Shown piece after piece: positions 8,581 to 16,595 of a DNA stretch of 64,000 nt. The stretch comes from Palsa-948 sp964481195 (lineage in GTDB: Bacteria; Bacteroidota; Bacteroidia; Palsa-948). The notes under the pieces were generated by a model that ran no database searches, was not told where the DNA came from, and saw nothing but the letters and a program-made list of their open reading frames with translations. How positions within the stretch are numbered: position 1 is the stretch's first letter; every line of letters starts with the position of its first letter. The position numbers and the translations under genes were made by a program. Where the stretch lies: the NCBI GenBank assembly GCA_964481195.1, contig CAYZTB010000002.1, positions 67,660-131,659 of the forward strand, read 5' to 3'.

Positions 8581-9717
8581 ATGAAACCATTTGATGTTTA
8601 CCCACTTCTGAATGTTGAACCTGTAAAGGCGCAAGGCTGCTGGTTGTGGGATAAAGACGGGAACAAGTATTTGGATTTGTATGGAGGTCATGCTGTAATT
8701 TCTATTGGTCACACGCACCCGCACTATGTAAAAAAGATTGAAGAGCAATTAGGTAAGATTGGCTTTTATTCTAACTCTGTTAAAATACCTATTCAAGAAG
8801 AGCTTGCTAAAAAACTAGGAGAGTTGTCGGGCTATTCTGATTACGATTTATTTTTATGTAACAGCGGAGCAGAGGCAAACGAAAATGCATTGAAGCTCGC
8901 CTCTTTTCACACCAAGCGCAAAAAAATTATAGCCTTCAGCAAAGCCTTTCATGGGCGCACTTCGCTAGCTGTGGCTGCAACAGACAATAAGTCAATCATT
9001 GCGCCAATAAATGAAACCGATAACATAGCTTTCCTTCCTTTTAATGATGAAGCAGCACTTGAAAGCGCAATGGATGATGCCCTTTGTGCGGTTATTATAG
9101 AAGGAATGCAGGGAGTAGGAGGGGTGCAAGTCCCAACAGATTCTTTTCTAAATAAAATAAGATCACTTTGTGATAAAGTAGGTGCTATATTTATTATGGA
9201 TGAAGTGCAATCTGGTTATGGACGCAGTGGAAAATTTTTTGCACATCAGTTTTCGGGAGTAAAGCCAGATATTATTACCACTGCTAAAGGAATGGGAAAT
9301 GGATTTCCAATTGGCGGAGTTTTGATTAGTCCCAAGTTTGAGCAAACACATTTGATGCTGGGCGCCACATTTGGTGGCAATCATTTGGCTTGTGCTGCTG
9401 CCATTGCAGTTTTGGATGTTATCAAAAATGAAAAAATGATGATGAATGCAAAGGCAATTGGTGATTATATGATTTCGGTGCTTAAAAAAATTACAGGAGT
9501 TAAAGAAGTAAGAGGAAAAGGTTTGATGATAGGCGTTGAGTTAGAGTTCCCATACGAAACTGTTCGAAACGAATTAATTTTTACACATCGCATTTTTACT
9601 GGCACATCTGGAAAAAACACCATTCGTTTACTTCCCCCACTTTCCTTGTCTAAAGAGGAAGCAGAAATATTCCTACATGCTTTTGCTGCTGTAATGAAAA
9701 AATCTCTTGTAAAATAA
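8581..9717 (+). CDS. argD: N-acylornithine aminotransferase
   Basis: Class III PLP-dependent aminotransferase converting the acylglutamate semialdehyde to N-acylornithine with glutamate as donor. Visible motifs are GGHAVISIGHTHP, CNSGAEANENALKLA, the Asp of IMDEVQSGYGRSG, and the PLP lysine at residue 236 in TTAKGMGNGFPIGG. The 378 residues are normal. The ATG abuts the argC stop with no spacer, and argF' follows 3 bases after the stop. Confidence 0.94.
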   Translation: MKPFDVYPLLNVEPVKAQGCWLWDKDGNKYLDLYGGHAVISIGHTHPHYVKKIEEQLGKIGFYSNSVKIPIQEELAKKLGELSGYSDYDLFLCNSGAEANENALKLASFHTKRKKIIAFSKAFHGRTSLAVAATDNKSIIAPINETDNIAFLPFNDEAALESAMDDALCAVIIEGMQGVGGVQVPTDSFLNKIRSLCDKVGAIFIMDEVQSGYGRSGKFFAHQFSGVKPDIITTAKGMGNGFPIGGVLISPKFEQTHLMLGATFGGNHLACAAAIAVLDVIKNEKMMMNAKAIGDYMISVLKKITGVKEVRGKGLMIGVELEFPYETVRNELIFTHRIFTGTSGKNTIRLLPPLSLSKEEAEIFLHAFAAVMKKSLVK

Positions 9718-9720
9718 TCC

Positions 9721-10686
9721 ATGAAGAAATTCACTTCGGTTCAGGATGTAGAAAACATCGATCAATTGGTGCTGGAGGCATTGATTGAAAAGAAGTTTCC
9801 TTTTGCTAACAAGGAGTTAGGCAGAAACAAAACACTAGGATTACTTTTTCTAAATCCTAGCTTGCGTACGCGCTTAAGTACACAACGCGCAGCGCAAAAC
9901 TTAGGAATGGATGTAATAGTAATGAATTTAGATAAAGAAGCTTGGAGCATTGAAACTCAAGATGGTGTTGTTATGGATGGAGGCGCAGCTGAACATATTA
10001 AAGAAGCTGCTGCTGTGATAGGGCAGTATTGCGATATATTAGGAGTGCGCTCATTTCCAAAACTTCAGAATAGAGAAGAAGATTACAAGGATGAAATGCT
10101 AAACAGTTTTATCAAGTACGCAAAGGTCCCAGTTATTAGCTTAGAATCTTCTATACTTCATCCTTTTCAGTCGTTGGCAGACTTAATTACAATTACCGAA
10201 ACTTGGAATTCAAATCCTACTGCTAAAATTTCTAAACCAAAAGTTGTACTTACTTGGGCGCCACATGTAAAAAGTTTACCACAAGCAGTGCCAAATTCTT
10301 TTTCCGAGTGGATGCTACGTTCCAATGTAGAGTTTGTAATTACACATCCCAAAGGCTATGAGCTTGCAGATAAGTTTACCAAAGGAGCTTCGGTAGAATA
10401 TAATCAAGACACAGCTTTCAAAGGAGCGGATTTTATTTATGCAAAAAACTGGTCATCTTATACTGATTACGGAAAAATTATTTCTCAGGATAAAAATTGG
10501 ATGTTAACGAATAAAAAAATGTCACTAACAAACAATGCTAAGTTTATGCATTGCCTTCCTGTAAGAAGAAATGTAGTGGTTGCAGATGAAGTGTTAGACG
10601 GACCCAATTCAATGGTGCTTCAGCAAGCGCAAAACCGAATTTATGCTGCGCAGGTAATTTTGAAAAAGATTTTGCACGCTCTATGA
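9721..10686 (+). CDS. argF': N-acylornithine carbamoyltransferase, predicted N-succinylornithine type
   Basis: Transcarbamylase acting on an N-acylated ornithine rather than ornithine, as in Bacteroides and Xanthomonas. The carbamoyl-phosphate motif is SLRTRLSTQ (residues 47-55), and HCLPVRRN near the C terminus is the second substrate loop. The local sequence follows the Bacteroides fragilis SOTCase closely as I remember it (LGRNKTL, NLGMDVIVMNL, VRSFPK). The substrate-specificity residue, Pro90 in SOTCase and Glu92 in AOTCase, is Ala90 here (codon 9988-9990). Mutational work on AOTCase found that Ala at this site gives succinylornithine activity. The 321 residues are normal. The stop overlaps argB by ATGA. 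Confidence 0.92.
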   Translation: MKKFTSVQDVENIDQLVLEALIEKKFPFANKELGRNKTLGLLFLNPSLRTRLSTQRAAQNLGMDVIVMNLDKEAWSIETQDGVVMDGGAAEHIKEAAAVIGQYCDILGVRSFPKLQNREEDYKDEMLNSFIKYAKVPVISLESSILHPFQSLADLITITETWNSNPTAKISKPKVVLTWAPHVKSLPQAVPNSFSEWMLRSNVEFVITHPKGYELADKFTKGASVEYNQDTAFKGADFIYAKNWSSYTDYGKIISQDKNWMLTNKKMSLTNNAKFMHCLPVRRNVVVADEVLDGPNSMVLQQAQNRIYAAQVILKKILHAL

Positions 10687-11465
10687 AAAAATTATTCATT
10701 GTAAAGATTGGAGGGAATATTATTGATGATGAGAAACAACTTGCTTCATTCCTAAATGATTTTGCTTTTTTTACAGATTACAAATTACTTATTCATGGCG
10801 GTGGTAAAATTGCTACCGATATCAGCAAGCAATTGGGCATTGAAGCTAACATGGTAGATGGAAGAAGAATTACAGATGCGGATACACTAAAAGTGGTTCA
10901 GATGGTATATGGGGGTCTGATAAACAAAAACATTGTTGCTCAACTCCAAACCAGAAAATGCAATGCTATTGGATTGACAGGCGCGGATGCGAATATTATT
11001 ACAGCAAACAAACGTCCCGTAAAAGAAGTTGATTACGGATTTGTTGGAGATGTGGAAGAAGTAAATGCTAAAAATATTTCAGCACTTCTTGATTCAGAGT
11101 TTACTCCTGTGATTGCTCCGCTTACACACGATGGATTGGGGCAAATATTGAATACCAATGCAGATACTATGGCTTCGGCAATTTCCGTTGCCATGGCAAA
11201 ATTGAATGAAGTTCATCTTGTTTATTGTTTTGAAAAAAATGGGGTGTTAAAAAATATTGAAGATGAAAACTCAGTTATTTCAACCATGAATTATTCAGAG
11301 TACGAAAAATATAAAACCGAAAATATTATTTCCAAAGGCATGATTCCGAAATTGGATAATGCTTTTGATGCAATTAAGAGTGGAGTAAAATCAGTTTCAA
11401 TTTGTCATGCAAAAGATTTGGAATACATATTTAAAGAAGAGAAAGCGGGAACTAAATTATTATGA
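10683..11465 (+). CDS. argB: N-acylglutamate kinase
   Basis: Amino-acid kinase family enzyme phosphorylating N-acylglutamate, the second step of the pathway. The N-terminal glycine loop KIGGNIIDD and the substrate segment IHGGGKIATDI are clear. Later elements include VDGRRITDADTLKVVQMVYGG and the ATP-site region around SKGMIPKLDNAFDAI. The 260 residues fit the family. It overlaps argF' and argE at both ends with ATGA-type junctions, so the block is translationally coupled. Confidence 0.94.
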   Translation: MKKLFIVKIGGNIIDDEKQLASFLNDFAFFTDYKLLIHGGGKIATDISKQLGIEANMVDGRRITDADTLKVVQMVYGGLINKNIVAQLQTRKCNAIGLTGADANIITANKRPVKEVDYGFVGDVEEVNAKNISALLDSEFTPVIAPLTHDGLGQILNTNADTMASAISVAMAKLNEVHLVYCFEKNGVLKNIEDENSVISTMNYSEYEKYKTENIISKGMIPKLDNAFDAIKSGVKSVSICHAKDLEYIFKEEKAGTKLL

Positions 11466-12523
11466 ATTCCAACAATTTATCTATCACAGCAATTGATTTG
11501 TTAAAGCAACTAATCGCTATTGAGTCATACAGCGCTCAGGAAGATAAAACAGCAAATGCCATCGCAGCTTTTTTCGCAAAACACAATATAAAAACACAGC
11601 GAAAAGGAAATAATGTGTGGGCAAAAAATACTGACTTCAGTCCTGAAAAACCAACCATTTTACTTAACTCACATCACGATACGGTAAAATCTAATGCAGG
11701 CTGGACACTAGATCCTTTTCAACCTATTATAAAAGATGAAAAATTATTTGGTCTCGGGAGCAACGATGCCGGAGGAGCTTTGGTTTCGCTTATTGCAACC
11801 TTCCTTAATTATTCAAATAAAAACAATCTCAAGTATAATTTTATTCTTGCAGCAACTGCCGAAGAAGAAAATTCAGGAAAGGGAGGCGTAGTATCAATCT
11901 TAGAAGAAATTGGGAAAGTAGATTTCGCTATCATTGGGGAGCCAACTGAAATGAAAATGGCAATAGCCGAAAAAGGATTGATGGTGTTGGATTGTACTGC
12001 AAAAGGCAAGGCAGGACATGCTGCACGCGATGTAGGTGAAAATGCAATAACCAATGCTATAAAAGATATAGAGTGGTTTCATAGCTATAAATTTCTAAAA
12101 GTTTCAAAGTCTCTCGGACCTGTAAAAATGTCAATTACAATTATAAATGCTGGTAGCCAGCACAATGTAATACCCGACACCTGCAAGTTTACAGTGGATG
12201 TTCGCTCCACAGATTCTTATACGAATGAAGAAATTGTTGAAATAATTCGTCAGCATGTGAAATGTGAGGTATTGCCTCGTTCAACTAAATTAAATGCATC
12301 CGGACTTTCAAAAGATCATTTTGCAATTCAAGCAGCACAAAAATTAGGAATCGAGACCTTTGGTTCTGCTACTTCTTCCGATATGCCGCTTTGGAATGTT
12401 CCTGCCATTAAAATGGGCCCAGGTAAATCAGAGCGCTCTCATACTGCCGATGAGTTTATCTATTTAAAAGAAATTGAAGAAGGAATTAACATATATATAA
12501 AAGTATTGAATCAATTAGTTTAA
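11462..12523 (+). CDS. argE: M20-family N-acylornithine/N-acylcitrulline deacylase
   Basis: Zinc-dependent M20 peptidase-family deacylase removing the acyl group from the arginine intermediate. Because ArgF' carbamylates the acylated ornithine, the substrate here is expected to be N-acylcitrulline. Motifs are SHHDTVKSNAGWTLDPF (first metal His/Asp), GLGSNDAGGALVS (bridging Asp), ATAEEENSGKGG (catalytic Glu pair) and IGEPTEMKMAIAEKG. The 353 residues are typical. It begins inside argB by ATGA. Whether it prefers acetyl or succinyl groups cannot be read from the sequence. Confidence 0.9.
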   Translation: MNSNNLSITAIDLLKQLIAIESYSAQEDKTANAIAAFFAKHNIKTQRKGNNVWAKNTDFSPEKPTILLNSHHDTVKSNAGWTLDPFQPIIKDEKLFGLGSNDAGGALVSLIATFLNYSNKNNLKYNFILAATAEEENSGKGGVVSILEEIGKVDFAIIGEPTEMKMAIAEKGLMVLDCTAKGKAGHAARDVGENAITNAIKDIEWFHSYKFLKVSKSLGPVKMSITIINAGSQHNVIPDTCKFTVDVRSTDSYTNEEIVEIIRQHVKCEVLPRSTKLNASGLSKDHFAIQAAQKLGIETFGSATSSDMPLWNVPAIKMGPGKSERSHTADEFIYLKEIEEGINIYIKVLNQLV

Positions 12524-12554
12524 GAATATTTGTAGTCAATCGATTTTTGAGATT

Positions 12555-12710
12555 AATATCTCTTTGTGGATTCTTCGTGGGTTGCACCTTTGTGTTCTTT
12601 GTGGTTATGGCTTCGTTCTTCGCAATGTTTCCGAGCATGACTGTGAATAATACAGAAACCACAGAGTACACGAAGTAAATTTGACGCAAAGAAACGCAAA
12701 GAATAACAAA
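12555..12710. repeat. Degenerate inverted repeat in the argE-argH gap
   Basis: The left side is rich in CTTTGTGG/CTTCGTGG units (CTTTGTGTTCTTTGTGGTTA) and the right side in the complementary units AACCACAGAGTACACGAAG and GACGCAAAGAAACGCAAAG. This fills most of the 230-base gap, the only long gap in an otherwise overlapping operon. It resembles dispersed intergenic repeats found in many environmental bacteria. No gene is seen in it. Confidence 0.6.
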
Positions 12711-12753
12711 AAGAACTACGTTACTAATATTTCATTCGTAAATTCGTATTCCA

Positions 12754-14091
12754 ATGAAGCTATGGCAAAAGAAAATATCGGTCAACAAGCAAGTTGAAAA
12801 ATTTACAATAGGTAAAGACCGTGAATTAGATTTGCTGTTAGCCGAGCACGATGTGTTGGGCTCCATGGCACATGCAAAAATGTTGGTGGAAGCAGGGCTA
12901 TTAAAAAAAGCTGCACAACAAAAATTGCACAAGGAACTAAAAAGTATTTATCAAAAAGCCAAATCCGGTAATTTCAAAATTGAAAAAGGCACCGAGGATG
13001 TACATTCTCAGGTGGAGTTTATGCTTACCCAAAAACTAGGTGATGTAGGTAAGCAAATACATTCTGCACGTTCACGTAATGATCAAGTGCTATTAGATGT
13101 AGTGTTATTTTCTCGTGCCGAAATAAGCACCCTAGCTCTTCAGGTAAATGAATTATTTTCTTTATTAATTAGCCTAAGCGAAAAGCACAAGAAAAAATTA
13201 TTGCCCGGCTATACGCATTTGCAAGTGGCTATGCCTTCTTCATTTGGACTTTGGTTTGGTGCTTATGCCGAAAGCTTGAAAGACGATATGAAGTTGTTGC
13301 AGGCTACCTTCGATATCATTAACAAAAATCCATTAGGCTCTGCTGCAGGATACGGTTCATCACTTCCTATCAAACGAAAAGTTACTACAGCACTTTTAGG
13401 TTTTGATGGCATGCATCAAAATTCTGTTTATGCACAAATGACTAGAGGTCGAACAGAAAAATTAGTAAGTACCGCCATGGCATCAGTAGCATCTACGTTA
13501 GGAAAAATGGCAATGGATATTTGTCTGTTCATGAATCAGAATTTTGGATTCGTTTCTTTTCCCGAAGATCTTACTACAGGCTCTAGCATCATGCCGCATA
13601 AAAAAAATCCTGATGTTTTTGAATTAGTACGAGGCAAGTGCAATCATTTGCAGACTATTCCACAGCAGATAACTGCTGTTACAGGTAATTTACCATCTGG
13701 CTACCATCGGGAATTTCAGCTATTAAAAGAAATATATTTTCCTGCTGTTGGCGAACTAAAAAATTGCCTGACGATGATGAGTTTTATGCTTCAGAAAATA
13801 CAAGTAAAAGGCAACATTCTCCAAGACGATAAATACAAACATCTGTTTAGTGTAGATGCAGTGAATGAATTAGTAAAAAAAGGAACGCCTTTCCGCGATG
13901 CATATAAGCAAGTAGGGGATGATATTGCCGCTGGAAATTTTGTGGTGCCTCAAAACATTACTTATACGCACGAAGGCAGCATCGGAAATCTGCAAAACAA
14001 AGAGATTAGAAAAGAGATGAGTGGGGTAATGAATAAATTTAATCAGAAATTCCGAAAAGTGGAGGCTGCGCTCAACAGACTAAGAAAATAA
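12754..14091 (+). CDS. argH: Argininosuccinate lyase
   Basis: Cytoplasmic lyase releasing arginine and fumarate, the last step of the pathway. The superfamily signature GSSIMPHKKNPD spans residues 276-287. SARSRNDQVLLDVVLF and GYTHLQVAMPSSFGLWFGAY are also conserved. The 445 residues are normal. It lies 230 bases after argE behind a repeat-rich gap, so it may have its own promoter or be read through. Its last 12 bases overlap the convergent HAD gene. Confidence 0.95.
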   Translation: MKLWQKKISVNKQVEKFTIGKDRELDLLLAEHDVLGSMAHAKMLVEAGLLKKAAQQKLHKELKSIYQKAKSGNFKIEKGTEDVHSQVEFMLTQKLGDVGKQIHSARSRNDQVLLDVVLFSRAEISTLALQVNELFSLLISLSEKHKKKLLPGYTHLQVAMPSSFGLWFGAYAESLKDDMKLLQATFDIINKNPLGSAAGYGSSLPIKRKVTTALLGFDGMHQNSVYAQMTRGRTEKLVSTAMASVASTLGKMAMDICLFMNQNFGFVSFPEDLTTGSSIMPHKKNPDVFELVRGKCNHLQTIPQQITAVTGNLPSGYHREFQLLKEIYFPAVGELKNCLTMMSFMLQKIQVKGNILQDDKYKHLFSVDAVNELVKKGTPFRDAYKQVGDDIAAGNFVVPQNITYTHEGSIGNLQNKEIRKEMSGVMNKFNQKFRKVEAALNRLRK

Positions 14092-14703
14092 TTCTACGAT
14101 AGACTCTCCCTTTTTTAGAAAGCGGGTAGCAATCCCTAATTTATTTGCCCCCTCAATATGTTGAATAGAATCATCTATGAAAAGCGTCTCTTCTCTTTTT
14201 AGTTTATTTTCTGACAACACATATTCAAAAATTTCAGCATCTGGCTTACGCATTTTTATTTCATGCGATAGGTAGGTTTTTTCAAACACATCTGAAAACA
14301 CATCGCGCTTAAATTTATTTTTCATGTATCCCGAAAAAGAATCGTAGTGAATTTTATTGGTATTGCTGAGTAAGAAAATACGATACTTATTTTTTAAGGC
14401 ATCCAGTAAATTCACTCTTTCCTCTGGTAGATCCAATAACATAGCATTCCAGGCTTCGTCAATCTGCTCATCTGGCTTATCAGAGCCTATCACTCTCCTA
14501 ATTTCAGCTCTAAATTGAGTGGGTGTTATCTGCCCCTTTTCCAGACCATTAAACAGGTCATTTTGCATGGCCTGAGAATAGATTTTGCCAAAATCTGTCA
14601 ACCCCAGCTTGGCAAAAGCCTTTTCGGTAAGGGTATAATCTATATTAAGGATTACCCCTCCAAAATCAAAGATGATGTTCTTTATGTTTGTAGGTATACT
14701 CAA
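14080..14703 (-). CDS. HAD-family (subfamily IA, YihX-like) phosphatase
   Basis: Cytoplasmic haloacid-dehalogenase-type hydrolase of 207 residues. Motif I is FDFGGVI with nucleophile Asp13; position +2 is Gly rather than Asp, as in YihX-like sugar-phosphate phosphatases. Motif II is LLSNTNKIH, motif III the Lys around HEIKMRKPDAEIF, and motif IV LFIDDSIQHIEGA. A helical cap lies between motifs I and II. It converges on argH with a 12-base overlap. The substrate is unknown. Confidence 0.87.
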   Translation of the reverse strand: MSIPTNIKNIIFDFGGVILNIDYTLTEKAFAKLGLTDFGKIYSQAMQNDLFNGLEKGQITPTQFRAEIRRVIGSDKPDEQIDEAWNAMLLDLPEERVNLLDALKNKYRIFLLSNTNKIHYDSFSGYMKNKFKRDVFSDVFEKTYLSHEIKMRKPDAEIFEYVLSENKLKREETLFIDDSIQHIEGANKLGIATRFLKKGESIVELFS

Positions 14704-14774
14704 AGTATTAAATTTGCAGCCTTATTGTCCCTTTGTAATAACATCATTAAAGCAAAGATAATAATCAGGTCCTT

Positions 14775-14796
14775 AGTCCCGATAACTATCAGGACT
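14775..14796. repeat. Dispersed palindrome, copy 1
   Basis: The arms AGTCCCGATA and TATCAGGACT form a hairpin with one C/A mismatch and a 2-base loop. A second copy with the same mismatch lies at 57229-57254. It sits between the HAD gene start and the tRNA. Confidence 0.55.
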
Positions 14797-14839
14797 GGTT
14801 AGAAGGGAAATATTAAAGAATAAATTGAAATAAATAATC

Positions 14840-14913
14840 GGGCCCTTAGCTCATCTGGTTAGAGCAACAGACTCATAATCTGTGGGTGCTAGGTTCAAGT
14901 CCTAGAGGGCCCA
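14840..14913 (+). tRNA. tRNA with CAU anticodon (Met elongator or Ile2)
   Basis: The cloverleaf reads directly. The acceptor stem GGGCCCT pairs with AGGGCCC, the D arm is GCTC...GAGC, the anticodon stem ACAGA/TCTGT encloses the loop CTCATAA, and the T arm is CTAGG-TTCAAGT-CCTAG with discriminator A. CCA is not encoded. The G1-C72 pair excludes an initiator tRNA. The CCTTAGCTCA start and the TTCAAGT T-loop are similar to E. coli tRNA-Ile2, so the anticodon C may be lysidine-modified to read AUA. The alternative is elongator tRNA-Met. Confidence 0.92.
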
Positions 14914-14927
14914 CTTCTAAAAGTTAG

Positions 14928-14961
14928 AACTTCGTGAGTATCACGGAGTTTTTTCTTTTTT
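14928..14961 (+). terminator. Intrinsic terminator of the tRNA gene
   Basis: A 10-base stem, AACTTCGTGA with TCACGGAGTT (one G-U pair) and a 3-base loop, is followed by a long T-run with a single C. It starts 15 bases after the tRNA 3' end. Confidence 0.85.
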
Positions 14962-15079
14962 ATATTAGAATAGTATAGGATTTGGTTGAACGAATTAGTT
15001 GATCCTTCTTTTATTTCAGAGTTAAAAATTTTAGAAGCGCTTTGTATCGGGATTTTCCGGATGTGTTTTAACTATACAT

Positions 15080-15213
15080 AGGGCGTACAACAAAACGCAT
15101 TTTCCAATCCGGCCTTCGAGAGCCTCAGGCCTCGGGTTTAGAGCTAAATTTGTGGGCTGAGCTTGTCCAAGCCCACCATAGAATATTTTAAAGTGCATTT
15201 TGTCGTACACCCT
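15080..15213. mobile_element. MITE-like element with 24-base inverted terminal repeats
   Basis: The left end AGGGCGTACAACAAAACGCA (15080 on) and the reverse complement of the right end, AGGGTGTACGACAAAATGCA, match at 17 of 20 positions shown and continue to about 24 bases. The 134-base element contains a second GC-rich palindromic stretch (CTTCGAGAGCCTCAGGCCTC) and no credible gene. No clear target duplication is visible. Its right end overlaps the stop codon of the epimerase gene at 15212-15214. The 14704-15211 interval otherwise holds only the short palindrome, the tRNA and its terminator. Confidence 0.6.
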
Positions 15214-15610
15214 ACACAGACTGACACAGCTCCACCAGCACGCCATTGGTGCTTTTAGGATGTAAAAAGCAAATCAATTTATTGTCTGCTCCTTTCTGAG
15301 GCTCTTTGCTTAAGAGGGTAAAGCCTTCTTTTTCTAATCGTGTCATTTCCGCTTTTATATCCTCTACTTCAAAGGCAATGTGGTGTATGCCTTCGCCTTT
15401 TTTCTCAATGAACTTAGCAATGGCACTGTCCGGATTGGTTGCTTCTAATAGCTCTATTTTAGTTTCCCCCATCTGAAAAAAGGATGTGCTAACTCCTTCG
15501 CGCTCTACCGCTTCGGTTTTGTAGGGTTGCTTGCCAAATAACTTTGTGAATAATGCATTGGCCGAAGCCATACTTTTTACCGCAATGCCTATGTGTTCAA
15601 CTTTTTTCAT
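15212..15610 (-). CDS. mce: Methylmalonyl-CoA epimerase
   Basis: VOC-fold metal-dependent epimerase interconverting the (R) and (S) forms of methylmalonyl-CoA in the propionate/succinate route. The 132 residues contain the two beta-alpha-beta-beta-beta modules. Likely ligands are His6 (EHIGIAV), the His of GEGIHHIAFEV and the Glu of VLVELCQ close to the C terminus. The last codons and TAG stop coincide with the end of a MITE-like repeat, so the C terminus may have been reset by that insertion. The mutase subunits are not in the window. Confidence 0.92.
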   Translation of the reverse strand: MKKVEHIGIAVKSMASANALFTKLFGKQPYKTEAVEREGVSTSFFQMGETKIELLEATNPDSAIAKFIEKKGEGIHHIAFEVEDIKAEMTRLEKEGFTLLSKEPQKGADNKLICFLHPKSTNGVLVELCQSV

Positions 15611-15615
15611 TCTTC

Positions 15616-15644
15616 AAAAAAAAACCCTAACGAAATCGTCAGGG
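15616..15644 (-). terminator. Intrinsic terminator downstream of the 15673-16464 gene
   Basis: On the minus strand a hairpin (CCCTGACG ... CGTTAGGG) is followed by nine T residues. It lies between the stop at 15673 and the epimerase start at 15610, so it should end transcription of the secreted-protein gene just before mce. Confidence 0.7.
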
Positions 15645-15672
15645 GAAAAATTAATATTGCTGAATTAAGAAA

Positions 15673-16464
15673 TTATTTCTTAATGAATTCTGCTGTTTTG
15701 TTATCGTAGTTTAAGTAGTAAACGCCTTTAGATAAGTTTCCGCAATCCACTACTTTTCCAAATCCTTTCTTCACTACGTTTCCGTATTGATCGTATATCT
15801 CGTATAGTGTTTCTTCAGAGAAGGTAATATCCTTAGACACTTTTACTGGGTTATAAGTAATCTCGGCAGAAGTAGAGCGGTATTTTACCGGTCTTGAAAT
15901 TCTTGGCTGGCTGGAATAGTCAACCTGCTTCACACGAATTTGGTTTTCGCCAGAGTGTAAAGTTGGTATTTTGAAAACATATTCGTTGTTATCGCCAATT
16001 CCTTTTCCTTCAATCTCACCTGCTTTTACCCACTTGTTCCAACGGTATTGCTCAATAATGAACGCTAATTTTCCGGTTTCGTTTTTAGTATTCCACTTTA
16101 AAGTACCATCGCCTTCTAATTTCATAGATATAACGTCAAAAGTGCTCTTAGGCTTAAGCACCTCAGGATTAAGCACTTTAGGCTTACAATCATCCTTGTG
16201 GGTTATTTTAACGGTAATCTTATCTCCAATCTTAAATTGGTAGTTATTAAAATCTATTTCGAACGCACTAGAGTTAATCTCATCCGTAGTAACCTGTCCG
16301 TTTACTTCTACTTTTTGAACGCAAAAACCTACACCAGAACCCGCAAAAGGATTTTGAACATAAATGTTTTTGCCCTGATAATTGCCTTCAATAATAATGT
16401 TTCCTCCTGAAGCCAGGAAAGAAATACCTAGAAGAGCTTGAATAAGAATTATTGCTTTTTTCAT
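15673..16464 (-). CDS. Secreted protein with degenerate T9SS-type C-terminal domain
   Basis: The 263-residue protein has a signal peptide (MKKAIILIQALLGISFLASG), a beta-rich body, and a C-terminal stretch (LYEIYDQYGNVVKKGFGKVVD, then LSKGVYYLNYDNKTAEFIKK). That stretch looks like a shortened type IX sorting domain with the usual ending of Gly-x-Tyr-x-Leu followed by a Lys-rich strand. Export to the periplasm is well supported, but surface delivery is less certain. A central duplicated beta segment (KLEGDGTLKWNTKNETGKL) is visible. I do not recognise a specific function. A TATATTTG -7 box lies 28 bases upstream, and a terminator follows the gene. Confidence 0.8.
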   Translation of the reverse strand: MKKAIILIQALLGISFLASGGNIIIEGNYQGKNIYVQNPFAGSGVGFCVQKVEVNGQVTTDEINSSAFEIDFNNYQFKIGDKITVKITHKDDCKPKVLNPEVLKPKSTFDVISMKLEGDGTLKWNTKNETGKLAFIIEQYRWNKWVKAGEIEGKGIGDNNEYVFKIPTLHSGENQIRVKQVDYSSQPRISRPVKYRSTSAEITYNPVKVSKDITFSEETLYEIYDQYGNVVKKGFGKVVDCGNLSKGVYYLNYDNKTAEFIKK

Positions 16465-16492
16465 CCGCTTTTATGGGGTCATTATCGCTCCG

Positions 16493-16500
16493 CAAATATA
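16493..16500 (-). promoter_or_regulatory. -7 box for the secreted-protein gene
   Basis: CAAATATA on the plus strand is TATATTTG on the minus strand, matching TAnnTTTG, 28 bases before the ATG at 16464. Confidence 0.45.
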
Positions 16501-16565
16501 ATACTTTATTGAAATACCAACTTTTTTTCAAAGATATTATATAGTTTTTTCGAGCTAATAATTAC

Positions 16566-16573
16566 TATTTTTG
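16566..16573 (+). promoter_or_regulatory. -7 box for the peptide-binding lipoprotein gene
   Basis: TATTTTTG matches TAnnTTTG and ends 22 bases before the ATG at 16596. Confidence 0.45.
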
Positions 16574-16595
16574 ACCCTATTTTGTAGTCTATGTG

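Noticed and set aside
15031..15246. 71-codon minus-strand frame overlapping the MITE-like element
   Set aside because: Encodes the NPRPEALEGR-type peptide that appears spuriously wherever this repeat is read; it overlaps the true epimerase gene.
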